Shown: piece by piece, positions 34,602 through 44,071 of the stretch
Layout of the letters: each line of letters opens with the position of its first letter
Position numbering within the stretch: the first letter of the stretch is position 1
NCBI RefSeq assembly: GCF_031157355.1
Contig: NZ_JAVIFT010000002.1
Coordinates: 916,501-980,500, forward strand
Length of the DNA stretch: 64,000 bases
Direction: 5' to 3'
Source of the DNA: Hyphomicrobium sp. LHD-15
Lineage (GTDB): Bacteria; Pseudomonadota; Alphaproteobacteria; Rhizobiales; Hyphomicrobiaceae
Translations under genes and position numbers: made by a program
The notes under the pieces: generated by a model
The model's database searches: none
What the model was told of the DNA's origin: nothing
The model's input: the letters and a program-made list of their open reading frames with translations, nothing else

Positions 34602-36126
34602 GTCGAGCATTCAAGATCTTTTTCGATCTTTCGACATCGCTGCTTCTGCTGATGACTTTGATCCAGGTGCTCGGCGCGGCGGGTTCGTCGTCTACAGGTA
34701 TTCCCCTATCGAGACGAGGTGTCTGCTTGACGACTGCTTCGACCCCTTTCTGGAAGTTTGGCGCATGCACCCGGGAAGGCAGTTTGGCCCGGAAGTGACC
34801 GTAGCACTGGAAAAGCTTTGCCGAGTGCTTCTATCGTCTGCCGATGACGGATCTTTAAAATTCGATTTGGAAGCTACAATAAGCCAGCCGTACAGACGCA
34901 GGATGGATGAAGCTGGAAATTCGACCAAAACTTTGCCGGATATTTTGCTACGAAGCTTGATGCTAAACCTATCGGTCGGTCAATTTGATCCAACAGCTGA
35001 TTGGCTACCGTTTGCGCCGCCTCGGTCTGTGGTCACTAAATTCGAGAGATTGGGCGTCGCAGTCGACGTCGCCTGCTTTGCGGCGCCCTTGGGCGCACCT
35101 CCGGAACATATCGTGTCGGCGATAAATGCCATCGCCAGCAAGTCACCGGTACTAACACCAGAGTATTTATCGATCCTGCAAAATGGCGAACGCCTCGTGT
35201 TGCCCGTGATTTCCGGCGGTTTCCAAGGGATACTGTATGCTTGGTACGGCTGGGGACACATTCCAAATGTCGGGCGGCTCAAGGACGTAAGCAAGAGAAG
35301 GTTTCGTGAACTTTTAATAGCTCAATCTCGACAGATAGGCGACGCATGGCACGACGACCGTGTTAAAAGCTCCGCAGAGCTGCTTTCTCGTGCGAAAACT
35401 GATGCCGCCTTATTGCACGCGGTGCTGGAGGCCACCTCGCCTGTAAAGAAGGCTGTCGTCTCGAAATCGGATGCCAAGGCCGGAGCGGATAGCTGGCTAG
35501 GCAGAGAAATTGTTTATGACTCCAATATCCAGTGCTTCTCTGGTTATAGGGATGTTTTGGATGGTATTCCGAAGCGTGGCCGGAGCAAGGACGCTGAGGA
35601 AATTGAGGTGGCATTTTACAGCCGAGAAGAGCCGATTTTTGTTCGCGTATGGCCGCTGAATGAAACGACTGGATGCGGCTTATGCGGAGACTCGATCAAA
35701 TCTCGGTTGCTCACCCTCAGGGCGCTTTCAGATCCCTTTGACCGGCAAGTAGATTTTGCGGTGATGTCTCGTCAAACAGTTCGAGACCGTTTGGCGAACG
35801 CGCTTAAAGAGCTAGAACGTCCTGATGCGCAGGGAAAAAGCAAGGAACTTAATGCCTTAATACTGATTCTCTATAAATGGCTGAATACACGCCCATCAAA
35901 CGGCTCGGTGACGTTTTCGCTTGTTAAGGCAGACGCCCTCAACGAATTTCGCGATATCGCGAACAATGAGAAAGTCAGCATCTCTGAAGATGTTGATTTG
36001 GAGTCCATGAGCATCCGGGGAATAGGGCCGATACTTAAAGATCCGGTGTTCGATGGGAAAGCATGCATCGAACAGGGGAAGCGTCAACGTTCGCCGCTAG
36101 TCTTCAAGTTGCCGGAGCTAGCATGA
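34582..36126 (+). CDS. Uncharacterised 514-residue protein coupled to a symporter-like protein
   Basis: This protein of unknown family starts at GTG 34582, inside the symporter-like gene, with a G-rich ribosome binding site. It has a Cys pair in TGCGLCGDS (CxxC, possible metal site) and a mixed alpha/beta N-terminal half (RRGGFVVYRYSPIETRCLLDD, LVLPVISGGFQGILYAWYGW). No membrane segment is seen. Low GC and translational coupling to the symporter-like protein suggest a two-component cargo system. I cannot assign an activity. Confidence 0.65.
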   Translation: MTVAPYKSSIQDLFRSFDIAASADDFDPGARRGGFVVYRYSPIETRCLLDDCFDPFLEVWRMHPGRQFGPEVTVALEKLCRVLLSSADDGSLKFDLEATISQPYRRRMDEAGNSTKTLPDILLRSLMLNLSVGQFDPTADWLPFAPPRSVVTKFERLGVAVDVACFAAPLGAPPEHIVSAINAIASKSPVLTPEYLSILQNGERLVLPVISGGFQGILYAWYGWGHIPNVGRLKDVSKRRFRELLIAQSRQIGDAWHDDRVKSSAELLSRAKTDAALLHAVLEATSPVKKAVVSKSDAKAGADSWLGREIVYDSNIQCFSGYRDVLDGIPKRGRSKDAEEIEVAFYSREEPIFVRVWPLNETTGCGLCGDSIKSRLLTLRALSDPFDRQVDFAVMSRQTVRDRLANALKELERPDAQGKSKELNALILILYKWLNTRPSNGSVTFSLVKADALNEFRDIANNEKVSISEDVDLESMSIRGIGPILKDPVFDGKACIEQGKRQRSPLVFKLPELA

Positions 36127-36361
36127 GATGTGCGACCCTTCACTTGATACAAGTACGCCGTAACGTCACATCGACAGCCCGGCGAGAGACGACGACGGCC
36201 GAGGACGTAGCGGCCCCGAAGGGCCGCGAGGACGAGGGCGGCGGCGGAGCGAGCCGCTAGATGTGGACGTGAACCCGTCACGGAATAAGGCGCGGTGGTT
36301 CGCGGATTCGCGCGCCCCAAACGCATGCGAATACCGCGCCACCGGGCCGTGAACGAGCAGG

Positions 36362-36508
36362 CTATGCAGCCCGCTTATGCCGCTTTCGATAGCCCCAGAG
36401 AGCCCACCTGAGCCTGTTGAGGGCATCGGCTGCATACCTGTAGCTGCGCCAAGCCACAAAAGCCCAGGCAAGCACTCCGCTTGCTGCCAGAAAATCCACC
36501 ATCGTCAT
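36362..36508 (-). CDS. Small single-pass membrane protein
   Basis: A 48-residue frame (MTMVDFLAASGVLAWAFVAW...) has one hydrophobic segment and a very basic tail (LWGYRKRHKRAA). Its start has no strong ribosome binding site, so it is tentative. It lies between the end of the 514-residue gene and the end of the next minus-strand gene. Confidence 0.35.
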   Translation of the reverse strand: MTMVDFLAASGVLAWAFVAWRSYRYAADALNRLRWALWGYRKRHKRAA

Positions 36509-36587
36509 GCGTCCATCTTTCGTTCGCGGCCTGGGACCGCTCAAACCAGCATGCCACAAGCCTTCACTTGAGACGGCAACTCCGCAC

Positions 36588-38171
36588 TCATCGCCTCCCC
36601 GACAACGACACCGGTTCCTCGCGAAGGAACCATTGCAGCTCCATGTCATCGGGACCCTTGCCTGGAGGCGGCTTGCGCTTTCGGCGGGACGCGGCCTTCA
36701 GCACGCCGGCCTCAAAGTGCTGCTCCGCCGACTTATTCCCCGCCCGCCGCTGCAGCTTCCGGACGCTGTTCAGCGCATAGTCGCAAAGGGTCGGTTGACC
36801 CCGTTCCTGCATGTAGGCGTCACACGTCGTATAGAAATCGCTCCACGCGAGATGAACGCTGCAGTCGCTCAAGGTTTGCTTCGCGCGTTGCAGCCAGGTG
36901 TAGCTGTTGCTTAAATCGATGACGTCGTGGTGCAGCCAGACCTTGGCGCCAACAACGGCAAGCGCTACGTCGTTCCAGCCTGTGGTGCTGGCTTCCTTTG
37001 CTTCGATGGCTGCCCATTCATCCTCGATCAGCTGGTGAGGCTCCGCCATGAATGCCAGGGTCGCCTTCACTAGGCCGGGCTGTTCGTCGGCCCCGAGCGC
37101 GGTGGACAACTGCGTGCGCGCCCTTTCCGTGAATTCCGGTACCTGACGCATCCGCCCGTAAAGTCCGAACGCACGCAGCCAGTCTGCCCGGAGGTTCACC
37201 GCTTCGGACAGCAAGAGCGTGATGGTCGTGCTGTCGACCGGCGCCCGCGTTTCAGTCGCCACGCCTGCGCGAATGCCCAGATGGAAGCTCAAGTACCCGA
37301 GCATGTTGTAAATCGCGACCAGCGAGGCCTGACCAGCGTCCGGGTTGTCGAAGCGCCTGCAGGCTGCCTTCAACACCGTGGCGATGGTCGCGAACCGTCC
37401 GAGATCGTGCGGTGCGGGACCGGTCAGCATCGCAGGCTTGATGCGCCGACGAGCGACATCGTCGAGGTGTGTGAGGAAGCCGGCCGGTTCGTCCGCCCAG
37501 CAGTTCAGCCGCACCATCGTTGCCACTGAGGCGGCTTCCTGTACAGCGCACAAGCCCAACACGACGTCGTTATCGTCGAAATCACGCGCAACCTGACTTG
37601 CGGCTTCCATCACCACCGCCTCGGCGACCTGCAAGGCCCGCTGGTAGTCGTTGGCGTAGTAGGCTTCGGTGATGACGTTTTGGCTCCAAGTGTAAAAGGA
37701 TTGGACGTCTGTCTTGATGGCGGCAACGGCACGCGGTCCGCCGATGTCTGCAAAGAGCTTGCTCCGGGCGTCTTCCTCGCGCCTTCCTTGCAGCCATGCC
37801 TCTTCAATGGGCCAGTACTGCTGCTCGAAGAACCTTTTTAGGTCGTCCACTTCCTCTGCCCGGAAGTAAGCCGGCAAGCGCTGCGCTCGCACAACAAACT
37901 GGTCAAAGACCAAGCGAGACTTGAGGGCAACATCCCTCTTGCTATTTGCCCCTCTGCGCAGATCTCCGCGAAACCTGTAGGCCGCCTCACCGCATTCTTC
38001 TCTGACAAACCGATTGATCAGGAGTTCGCCGGCCGCCACACCCGCAGGAAGCTCGTCGGCTGAAAGCCAACCAAATTCCTTCCGCTGCCATCGCTGGCAT
38101 CCCCGCGCAAAGAAGTCGTCGAGCACCGATAGAAACTGCAGCCGTGCTCCGTAGTGTGGCGCTACCGACAT
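36588..38171 (-). CDS. Uncharacterised 527-residue protein
   Basis: A long, mostly helical protein of unknown family starting at MSVAPHYGARLQFL; an alternative start lies at 38201. No catalytic motif or membrane segment is obvious. It begins 150 bases from the divergent small helix-turn-helix gene at 38318, so both promoters must lie in that gap. A basic C-terminal region (RRKRKPPPGKGPDD) is present. Function unknown. Confidence 0.6.
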   Translation of the reverse strand: MSVAPHYGARLQFLSVLDDFFARGCQRWQRKEFGWLSADELPAGVAAGELLINRFVREECGEAAYRFRGDLRRGANSKRDVALKSRLVFDQFVVRAQRLPAYFRAEEVDDLKRFFEQQYWPIEEAWLQGRREEDARSKLFADIGGPRAVAAIKTDVQSFYTWSQNVITEAYYANDYQRALQVAEAVVMEAASQVARDFDDNDVVLGLCAVQEAASVATMVRLNCWADEPAGFLTHLDDVARRRIKPAMLTGPAPHDLGRFATIATVLKAACRRFDNPDAGQASLVAIYNMLGYLSFHLGIRAGVATETRAPVDSTTITLLLSEAVNLRADWLRAFGLYGRMRQVPEFTERARTQLSTALGADEQPGLVKATLAFMAEPHQLIEDEWAAIEAKEASTTGWNDVALAVVGAKVWLHHDVIDLSNSYTWLQRAKQTLSDCSVHLAWSDFYTTCDAYMQERGQPTLCDYALNSVRKLQRRAGNKSAEQHFEAGVLKAASRRKRKPPPGKGPDDMELQWFLREEPVSLSGRR

Positions 38172-38317
38172 TGGCCCCCGCTCGCCCGCCCCGACTGTCA
38201 AGGGAAGATCTCGCGGATGATGGCGCCGGGCAAGTTCCCTCGTGGGGAAATCCCCGTTCGCCTAGCGTAGCTAAATTCTGCCTCCCCGGAGGTCCACGCG
38301 CAGCGAGCGAGACGCCA

Positions 38318-38551
38318 GTGAATCCCACCACCAGCCCCGAGGGCGTAGGGCCCGACCTTCTCACCACCCGTGAAGCAGCGGCTCTGCTTCGCCTGTCGGT
38401 GCCGACACTGGAGCGATTTCGCCTCGCCGGAAACGGTCCCATCTTCATCAAGCTTGGAGCTGGAAAGCGTGCCCGTGTCGTCTATCGACGCACTGATCTT
38501 GAGACATGGCTAGACGGGCGTAGCCGAAACAGCACGAGCGAGGGCCAGTGA
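38318..38551 (+). CDS. Helix-turn-helix (excisionase-like) DNA-binding protein
   Basis: This 77-residue protein has LLTTREAAALLRLSVPTLERFR, the helix-turn-helix of MerR/excisionase-type proteins. Start GTG 38318 is chosen because the longer frame overlaps the divergent gene. It heads a tight plus-strand operon of a rolling-circle Rep and FtsK-like genes (38555-43368) and may be its regulator or the excision factor. Confidence 0.65.
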   Translation: MNPTTSPEGVGPDLLTTREAAALLRLSVPTLERFRLAGNGPIFIKLGAGKRARVVYRRTDLETWLDGRSRNSTSEGQ

Positions 38552-38554
38552 TGA

Positions 38555-39448
38555 ATGGCTCTTTCGCCCGTCACGCGCCGTTACCGACGCTACAAGATGC
38601 AACGAGCCGCCTCTGCCGCCGTCGCGCAAGCCTTGCAACGCGCGCCGAACATTCTCGGTATGGCCAAACATCGCAGAATTCAGGTGGTCGCTCGGCGCAT
38701 CGCGGCCTGTGCCGCCTCGACGACGATCAAGCTGCTGACACCACCGGGCGACGCCTCACGGATTGTCTATCGCAACAAACGCAGATGCCGCGTGGGCCTC
38801 TGCATGCCATGCGCCCGCGTTCGGGCCAAGGAAGCCAATCAACGGATTGCGGTTCGCCTCGATGCCATCCTCGCCGAGGCTCCTCAAAATCGCTTCATTT
38901 TTCTCACCGTCACCTCCCGGAACCGATCGGTCGCGGAGGTCGCCAATATGCTTGCTGACCATGAGCGAGCCCTCAACCGTTTCTGGCGCAGCAACGAAAT
39001 CGCACGCGCCATCACTGGCCATGTGACCGGCATAGAGATCGCGTTACGCGGAAGCAACGACGCAAGGGAAGCCGGCGTCCACAGCCACACCGTGGCAGCT
39101 GTCCATCCGGACTACTTTGATCGCAAGGCCGACCTGTACCTCTCACAGCGCCGCTTGGTGCATCTCTGGCGCCGCGCATTGCGCGCTGACTACAATCCAA
39201 TCTGCCACGTGACGGCAGTTCCTGCTGGCGACAACGTTCGCGCCTCCCTCCGCGAGTGCGTGAAATACGCCGTGGCACCCCACAAGCTTTTCGAGCGCGG
39301 TAACGCCAAAACCGTCGACCCGCTCGTAGCCCTCTACCTCGCTGACGCTCTCTACAAGCGTCGCCTCATTCGCTTCGGCGGGGTCTTTGCAACAACGCGA
39401 CGCTACCGAGCGGCCAAAGCCATGGCCGCAAAGCCTTCCAACCCCTGA
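38555..39448 (+). CDS. rep: Rolling-circle-type replication initiator (Rep_1-like)
   Basis: This 297-residue protein has the motifs of small rolling-circle Rep proteins. CRVGLCMPCARVR (Cys 78, 83, 86) precedes FIFLTVT (114-120), the metal-binding HSH (176-178 in GVHSHTVAAVHPDYF) and a candidate nucleophile Tyr238 in RECVKYAVAP. Such proteins nick a dso and start rolling-circle replication. The element therefore has a second replication module in addition to RepA and its iterons. The gene is part of a tight operon with small proteins and an FtsK-like translocase. Confidence 0.75.
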   Translation: MALSPVTRRYRRYKMQRAASAAVAQALQRAPNILGMAKHRRIQVVARRIAACAASTTIKLLTPPGDASRIVYRNKRRCRVGLCMPCARVRAKEANQRIAVRLDAILAEAPQNRFIFLTVTSRNRSVAEVANMLADHERALNRFWRSNEIARAITGHVTGIEIALRGSNDAREAGVHSHTVAAVHPDYFDRKADLYLSQRRLVHLWRRALRADYNPICHVTAVPAGDNVRASLRECVKYAVAPHKLFERGNAKTVDPLVALYLADALYKRRLIRFGGVFATTRRYRAAKAMAAKPSNP

Positions 39449-39460
39449 AAGGATCCCCCC

Positions 39461-39784
39461 ATGTCTAAACTTGAAGGACCCGTTCTCTTCGCGCGCTTCG
39501 AGAAGCTCGACACCTACAACTGGACCGATCCGGCTAGTGGCCTCCTCAAGCCACTCGCCTCGATGAAGGTGCTGCTTGCCCACGGTGATGGAACAGTCAC
39601 GCGCGAGTCGATCGCCCTTCCCAACGCGTTCAAGGCGCCGACCCTCATCCCCGGTGAGATGTACGGCTTTCCCGTGACGGTTCGGCTCAACAAAAAGCGC
39701 CAGCAAATCAGCTGGGACGCACGGGCTGACCTCATGCCGTTCCAAATCTCCGCGATCCAGGACGACCTCGGATTGGGAGCTTGA
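39461..39784 (+). CDS. Small protein of the Rep operon, possibly ssDNA-binding
   Basis: This 107-residue protein (MSKLEGPVLFARFEKL) is rich in beta-strand-like alternation and follows the Rep gene after 12 bases. Its size and place recall single-stranded DNA-binding proteins of rolling-circle or filamentous-phage-like modules, but no sequence motif proves it. Confidence 0.5.
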   Translation: MSKLEGPVLFARFEKLDTYNWTDPASGLLKPLASMKVLLAHGDGTVTRESIALPNAFKAPTLIPGEMYGFPVTVRLNKKRQQISWDARADLMPFQISAIQDDLGLGA

Positions 39785-39785
39785 G

Positions 39786-39995
39786 ATGAGCAAAAATCAC
39801 GCACCCGCCGACAAGCCATCCTCTGAGCCCGAGCAGGACATCACGCCTGCTGAGCGGCGGACGCTGTTCCAGGACACTCTCAAAGGCCTTCAGGATGCGT
39901 TTTCGCAAACAGATGAGGACGACACCGACACCACAACGGAACTGCACCAAAACGCGGCTGAAGCGGTCTCAACGCCACTGGAGGGTTCAGAATGA
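39786..39995 (+). CDS. Small acidic protein of the Rep operon
   Basis: This 69-residue Asp/Glu/Thr-rich protein (TDEDDTDTTTELHQNAAEAV) looks disordered. Its stop overlaps the start of the AAA ATPase gene (ATGA at 39992). No function assigned. Confidence 0.5.
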   Translation: MSKNHAPADKPSSEPEQDITPAERRTLFQDTLKGLQDAFSQTDEDDTDTTTELHQNAAEAVSTPLEGSE

Positions 39996-40900
39996 CAAGT
40001 CGGCCTAGCATTCTTCCGCCTTACCGCCCGGGGGTCACACCCCGGGCGGAGAAGCCAGCGTTGCGACGACCCGGCGCGCTGCTCTGCCCGCACGGCATCA
40101 TCTTTAAGGGGCTCGAGCGCGCCGTACAACGCCATCTCTTTCAGACGCGCATGTTTGGCGACGAACACCCCAAGCCACCACGGTTCTTGGTCATCGCCGG
40201 TAAGCCAGGTACGGGCAAGACCGTAGCCGCTACCGATGCGGCGCTGCGCATGAACTACGCAGTCCTGCATTTGCCGTCAGCGAAACTAGCCAGCGAGAAC
40301 GAGGGCGGCGCCACCGCTGTTCTTGATGACTATTTGCTCGAGGCAGAAAGCCACACGCAAAGCTTCGGCGAGCCAGTTGTCATTGTCGCCGATGACTTCG
40401 ACCTTGGCATCATTTCGGCCGACGCTGACACCGGGCGCACCGTGAACTCAAACCTCATGGCACAACGGTTTCAGGGACTGGGTGATACGGACGAGGGCCA
40501 AAACCCCGGCGGAACCCGCATTCCTTTCATCATCACTGGTAACGACTTTAGCCAGGTGCGGTCTTCGCTGTTCCGCGATGGGCGGGCGACTTGGTACGAG
40601 CATGCGCCAAGTTCGGATGACGTGGGCGCGATCGTCGTCAACCTGTTCAAGCCGGCTACGGCGGATGACCGCAAGTTCTTGCTCAAACTCGCGCACCGCT
40701 ACCGCCAGGAGAGCGTCGCGTTCTGGACAGCGGTCCATATGAGCCTGCGCGACGACCTTGTCGATGCGTTGATCGCTTCAGGGGTGAGCGACGCAACTGC
40801 GCTCAAAGTGGAACTTCACCGTCAACGCCCGCTGGAGCCGGGAAAGATGCTTGGCCTTGCCCGCAAACATGCGGCGCGCCGTCGCCTCTCGTTTCTTTGA
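39992..40900 (+). CDS. AAA-type ATPase of the Rep operon
   Basis: This 302-residue protein has Walker A VIAGKPGTGKTVAA (about 66-80), Walker B VVIVADDFDLG and a sensor-1-like FIITGNDFSQ. It belongs to AAA+ ATPases, seen in replication or conjugation modules, possibly as a loader or remodeller for Rep. ATGA overlap with the previous gene and close spacing (13 bases) to the next support an operon. Confidence 0.75.
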   Translation: MTSRPSILPPYRPGVTPRAEKPALRRPGALLCPHGIIFKGLERAVQRHLFQTRMFGDEHPKPPRFLVIAGKPGTGKTVAATDAALRMNYAVLHLPSAKLASENEGGATAVLDDYLLEAESHTQSFGEPVVIVADDFDLGIISADADTGRTVNSNLMAQRFQGLGDTDEGQNPGGTRIPFIITGNDFSQVRSSLFRDGRATWYEHAPSSDDVGAIVVNLFKPATADDRKFLLKLAHRYRQESVAFWTAVHMSLRDDLVDALIASGVSDATALKVELHRQRPLEPGKMLGLARKHAARRRLSFL

Positions 40901-40913
40901 GTGAGGATTGCTA

Positions 40914-41426
40914 ATGAAACCCGTTCCTAAACTCGTGCCCAGTGTGTTCCCACGCAGTGTGATGCGCGCCACCGTTTTCGGCGACGTCCTCAAAAACTAC
41001 GGCATCCCCGACGAGATCATTCACATCGCCCAGACAGGTCTCATGGCCGGAGAATTCACGGGCATGACGTTGACGGGCATCGCTCCTAGCGGTGCTGCGC
41101 GAGAACGCTCATCCATCTCGTTCGATAAGCTCAACGAGGACGACAACATGACGATGGATGTCAAGGACGGCCGCAGCATGGCTGAAGCACTCAGCCGCAA
41201 ATTCGCGCACGCCGTGGCAGCAAGCGTCCACCTGATGCGCCAGCAGCGCCTGCGCATCACTTACACCTTCCATTTTTCGGAGCACGTCAACGTCGCCATG
41301 GCCTGCCAAAAATACGGCCTTACGTTCGAGAGTGGAGAGATCGAAGCACCGGGCCTGAGGCTGCTCTACCGCGTGTCGCCTGGTCGCGATCGCGGCATTG
41401 TCTTTGACCATTACACCTCAGGCTAA
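40914..41426 (+). CDS. Uncharacterised protein of the Rep operon
   Basis: This 170-residue protein starts at MKPVPKLVPSVFPRSV; no family recognised. It may be a helper of the AAA ATPase or FtsK-like translocase, but nothing in the sequence shows this. Confidence 0.6.
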   Translation: MKPVPKLVPSVFPRSVMRATVFGDVLKNYGIPDEIIHIAQTGLMAGEFTGMTLTGIAPSGAARERSSISFDKLNEDDNMTMDVKDGRSMAEALSRKFAHAVAASVHLMRQQRLRITYTFHFSEHVNVAMACQKYGLTFESGEIEAPGLRLLYRVSPGRDRGIVFDHYTSG

Positions 41427-41431
41427 AAGCA

Positions 41432-42802
41432 ATGATACGGACCTTGCTCAAATGGGTGCGAAGACCTTGGCTTGAATTCCCTACGCAACCTGACAAGTCC
41501 CCTCAATCGTCGAAACCGTTCATGCGGCGTCGACCGGACAGGCTTGTGGCCAGCCAACCGTTCGACGGCAAGTCTTCGCCGCCCCCCGCCGTCACTGAGT
41601 ACAACGCGATGCTCGAGCGGCAGGCGGCGATTTGGAATGGCAGGGGTCTGGACGGGGTGATCGAAGCGTACCGGTCTATGACGGTTGAGAAGAATCGCGC
41701 GAGCCTGCACGAAACCTATCTGCATCTCTTGCGCCGACAGGCAGAACCCAATCCCCTCCCCCGCATTGACTTTCACGAGTTTCCGAAGGGCGCGCGGCCG
41801 CATCTCCTCGGTCTCTATCTCGGCACGCTTGTGGGTGGGGTTTACCCGCGCTTGTGCTGGCAATCGTCCGATATCGCGCGAGGCACGCTCACCTACATCT
41901 TCCCAGGAGGACCAGCCGACACAACTACTTGGCGTCAAAAACTGCCAGTGATCAGTGCCTGGCTTGGCGACCATTGGACCATTGCGAACGAGACATCAAA
42001 CACGATCACGCTTGTCCGACGCACGCCGCTGCCTGAAACGCTTCTGTTTTCGCCTTCGCAGTTGAAGGATGGTGCCCTCTTCCTTGGCGTGGATGCCGAC
42101 ACCCAAAAACCCGTGATGCTCCCGTTTGCGGACATGACGTCTGGCACATTCATTCCAGGGGCATCCGGCACGGGCAAAAGCAACGCGCTTCACATCATTA
42201 TTCAAAGCTTGCTCGCCAATGCCCGATACTTCCAGGCGATCTACCTTGTCGACGGTAAGGATGGCGTCGCCTTCAATCGCTATCGCAACGCCGCGCCCGG
42301 CAGGGTGCATGTCCTCTGGCAGGATGCGGAGGTATGGAAGTTGGCAACGGACCTCACGGCCGTTCTGCGCCACCGCAACGAACTTCAGCGCAACCAGGGT
42401 ATCGACAACGCCACCCGTGATTTTATTGCTGTGGTCATCGATGAAATGGCCACGTTCACCGCCAGGCCGTCGGTGGATTCCAAGAACCCCGACAACAAGC
42501 TTCACGCCAAGTTTATTGACGATCTCACCTTGCTGGCTCGGCGCGGCCGATCCGGGGGACTGCGTCTCATCGTCTCCGCGCAAGAGCCGGTCGTGGAACA
42601 AATACCAGCCAGCGTGCGCGCCAATTGTCTGACCAGCATTGCGTTTCGCTTGCCGGTCGACGCCCATGCCACCGCCATGTTCGGCCAGCTTGACGGATTG
42701 CCAACTGACCCGCGTCGCCTCCCGCGCGGACAAGCACTCTTTAAGAATGGCCTCTCGGGCGATGTTCGCCGCGTGCAATTCCCTGTTATGCGGCGAACCT
42801 GA
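41432..42802 (+). CDS. FtsK/SpoIIIE-like DNA translocase
   Basis: This 456-residue protein has Walker A PGASGTGKSNALH (about 242-254), Walker B IAVVIDEMATF and the FtsK-type RGGLRLIVSAQEP-like segment (RSGGLRLIVSAQEPVVEQI). No multi-pass N-terminal domain is evident. In actinomycete and Gram-positive elements, FtsK-like proteins move double-stranded DNA between cells; here it sits in the rolling-circle Rep operon. It ends one base before the start of the methyltransferase gene (overlap at ATG). Confidence 0.8.
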   Translation: MIRTLLKWVRRPWLEFPTQPDKSPQSSKPFMRRRPDRLVASQPFDGKSSPPPAVTEYNAMLERQAAIWNGRGLDGVIEAYRSMTVEKNRASLHETYLHLLRRQAEPNPLPRIDFHEFPKGARPHLLGLYLGTLVGGVYPRLCWQSSDIARGTLTYIFPGGPADTTTWRQKLPVISAWLGDHWTIANETSNTITLVRRTPLPETLLFSPSQLKDGALFLGVDADTQKPVMLPFADMTSGTFIPGASGTGKSNALHIIIQSLLANARYFQAIYLVDGKDGVAFNRYRNAAPGRVHVLWQDAEVWKLATDLTAVLRHRNELQRNQGIDNATRDFIAVVIDEMATFTARPSVDSKNPDNKLHAKFIDDLTLLARRGRSGGLRLIVSAQEPVVEQIPASVRANCLTSIAFRLPVDAHATAMFGQLDGLPTDPRRLPRGQALFKNGLSGDVRRVQFPVMRRT

Positions 42803-43368
42803 TGGACGAGTACTCACCGTTCCGCGTCCCGTTCGATTTCTACCCTACGCCGCCGGAAGGGACACGGGCGCTGCTGTCTGTCGAACGGTTTAAAGGCTCT
42901 ATCTGGGAGCCCGCTTGCGGCGATGGCGCTATCAGCAAGGTGCTGGCTGCCCACGGCTGCACCGTCGTGTCGACAGACCTCATCGACCGTGGGTTTGGAA
43001 CGGGTGGCGTGAATTTCCTCGAACAGACCACTTTGCGAGCCACAAATATCGTGACCAACCCGCCTTATGGCCACGGATTAGCGGATGCATTTGTCCAGCA
43101 CGCGCTACGACTCGTACAGCCGACTGGCGGCTCGGTCGCAATGCTCCTCGATCTGGCCTCGCTTGCGCATCCGATGCGCCACGCGCGATGGGTCCGGAAT
43201 CCACCTGCCGTCGTGTACATTCTGGATCAACTCAACTTTCTATCTTCCGGCACGCACGTGCCCGATCAGACGATGCGCCGTTATTATTGGGCAGTCTGGA
43301 GACCAAGGCACACAGGTCGCCCGGCGGTATGGTGGCTGTCGACGCAGCGCCATCGATACAGCGATTAG
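42802..43368 (+). CDS. DNA adenine-N6 methyltransferase
   Basis: This 188-residue protein has the SAM-binding WEPACGDGAISKVLAAHG (about 35-52) and the catalytic NPPY at 86-89, the marks of N6-adenine methyltransferases. It is short and has no obvious target-recognition domain. It is the last gene of the Rep-FtsK operon. It may protect the element from restriction or control its replication. A matching restriction enzyme is not clear, though an Mrr-like endonuclease lies at 44072-45289. Confidence 0.8.
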   Translation: MDEYSPFRVPFDFYPTPPEGTRALLSVERFKGSIWEPACGDGAISKVLAAHGCTVVSTDLIDRGFGTGGVNFLEQTTLRATNIVTNPPYGHGLADAFVQHALRLVQPTGGSVAMLLDLASLAHPMRHARWVRNPPAVVYILDQLNFLSSGTHVPDQTMRRYYWAVWRPRHTGRPAVWWLSTQRHRYSD

Positions 43369-43637
43369 CGCCTCCGCTCTAGCTCCCACCAAAGAAACAC
43401 CCCTTCGGGGCTGCAATCCCTCGCCGTTCCCTCGCGGGGGCCGCGCTGACGCGCCCCTGAGGGTAAGGCCCCCGCGACGGCTCGGCTCCGAAGAAACAGC
43501 CCGAAACCCCCTGGGTGTCGTGTACGACGTGCAGCCGCGCCACACTCCCTCCCGCGAAGTGACTCGCCTGTTCGCGCCACGCTCAATGCTTCATCATCAC
43601 AGTTGCGTGCAGGATATATTCACGCCCACGCTCAGAC
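43369..43637. other. GC-rich non-coding stretch after the Rep-FtsK operon
   Basis: About 270 bases contain several GC-rich inverted segments (for example CACCCCTTCGGGGCTGC at about 43397-43414) but no gene. It could hold a rolling-circle single-strand or double-strand origin or a terminator for the operon. No T run is present. Confidence 0.4.
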
Positions 43638-44045
43638 ATGATCGTCACCCACACCGCCAATGCTGCAGGACACCGCCGCGTCTATCTCGGCGGCAAAGCA
43701 AGCATGGAGTGCTGGATCCAGCCCAAGGCTGATGGCATTGCTTGGACCTTCCATGCCGCAACCGCGCCAGGCCGCTATCCACTCACCGAGGACGAACGGC
43801 GCACGTGGGCCGCACACATTCTGCTAGCATTGGCAACGATGCTTAGCGTCGACAATGCGGATCTCACAACCGTTCCCTTCGAGCGCATCGCAGCGCTTCA
43901 TCTTGCCGACCCATCGGTCTATCGCCGCATGGCCGTGCCGCGCCGGCAGCGGATTGACCAGGGATATGTTTCCACCGTGCCGGATGTCGGACGACCGTCA
44001 GAGCTACCAAATGCGCGTGATGTCTTCAGTTCTCGCAGATCCTAA
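43638..44045 (+). CDS. Uncharacterised small protein
   Basis: This 135-residue protein (MIVTHTANAAGHRRVYLGGK) has no recognised domain. It is convergent with the Mrr-like gene, with about 25 bases between stops. Confidence 0.5.
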   Translation: MIVTHTANAAGHRRVYLGGKASMECWIQPKADGIAWTFHAATAPGRYPLTEDERRTWAAHILLALATMLSVDNADLTTVPFERIAALHLADPSVYRRMAVPRRQRIDQGYVSTVPDVGRPSELPNARDVFSSRRS

Positions 44046-44071
44046 ATGCCGCGCCGTATGGCGCACCTCAC

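Noticed and set aside
40914-41426. Possible HORMA-domain protein next to the AAA ATPase
   Set aside because: An AAA-HORMA pair was considered because CBASS uses it, but no HORMA motif could be seen and no cyclase is adjacent.
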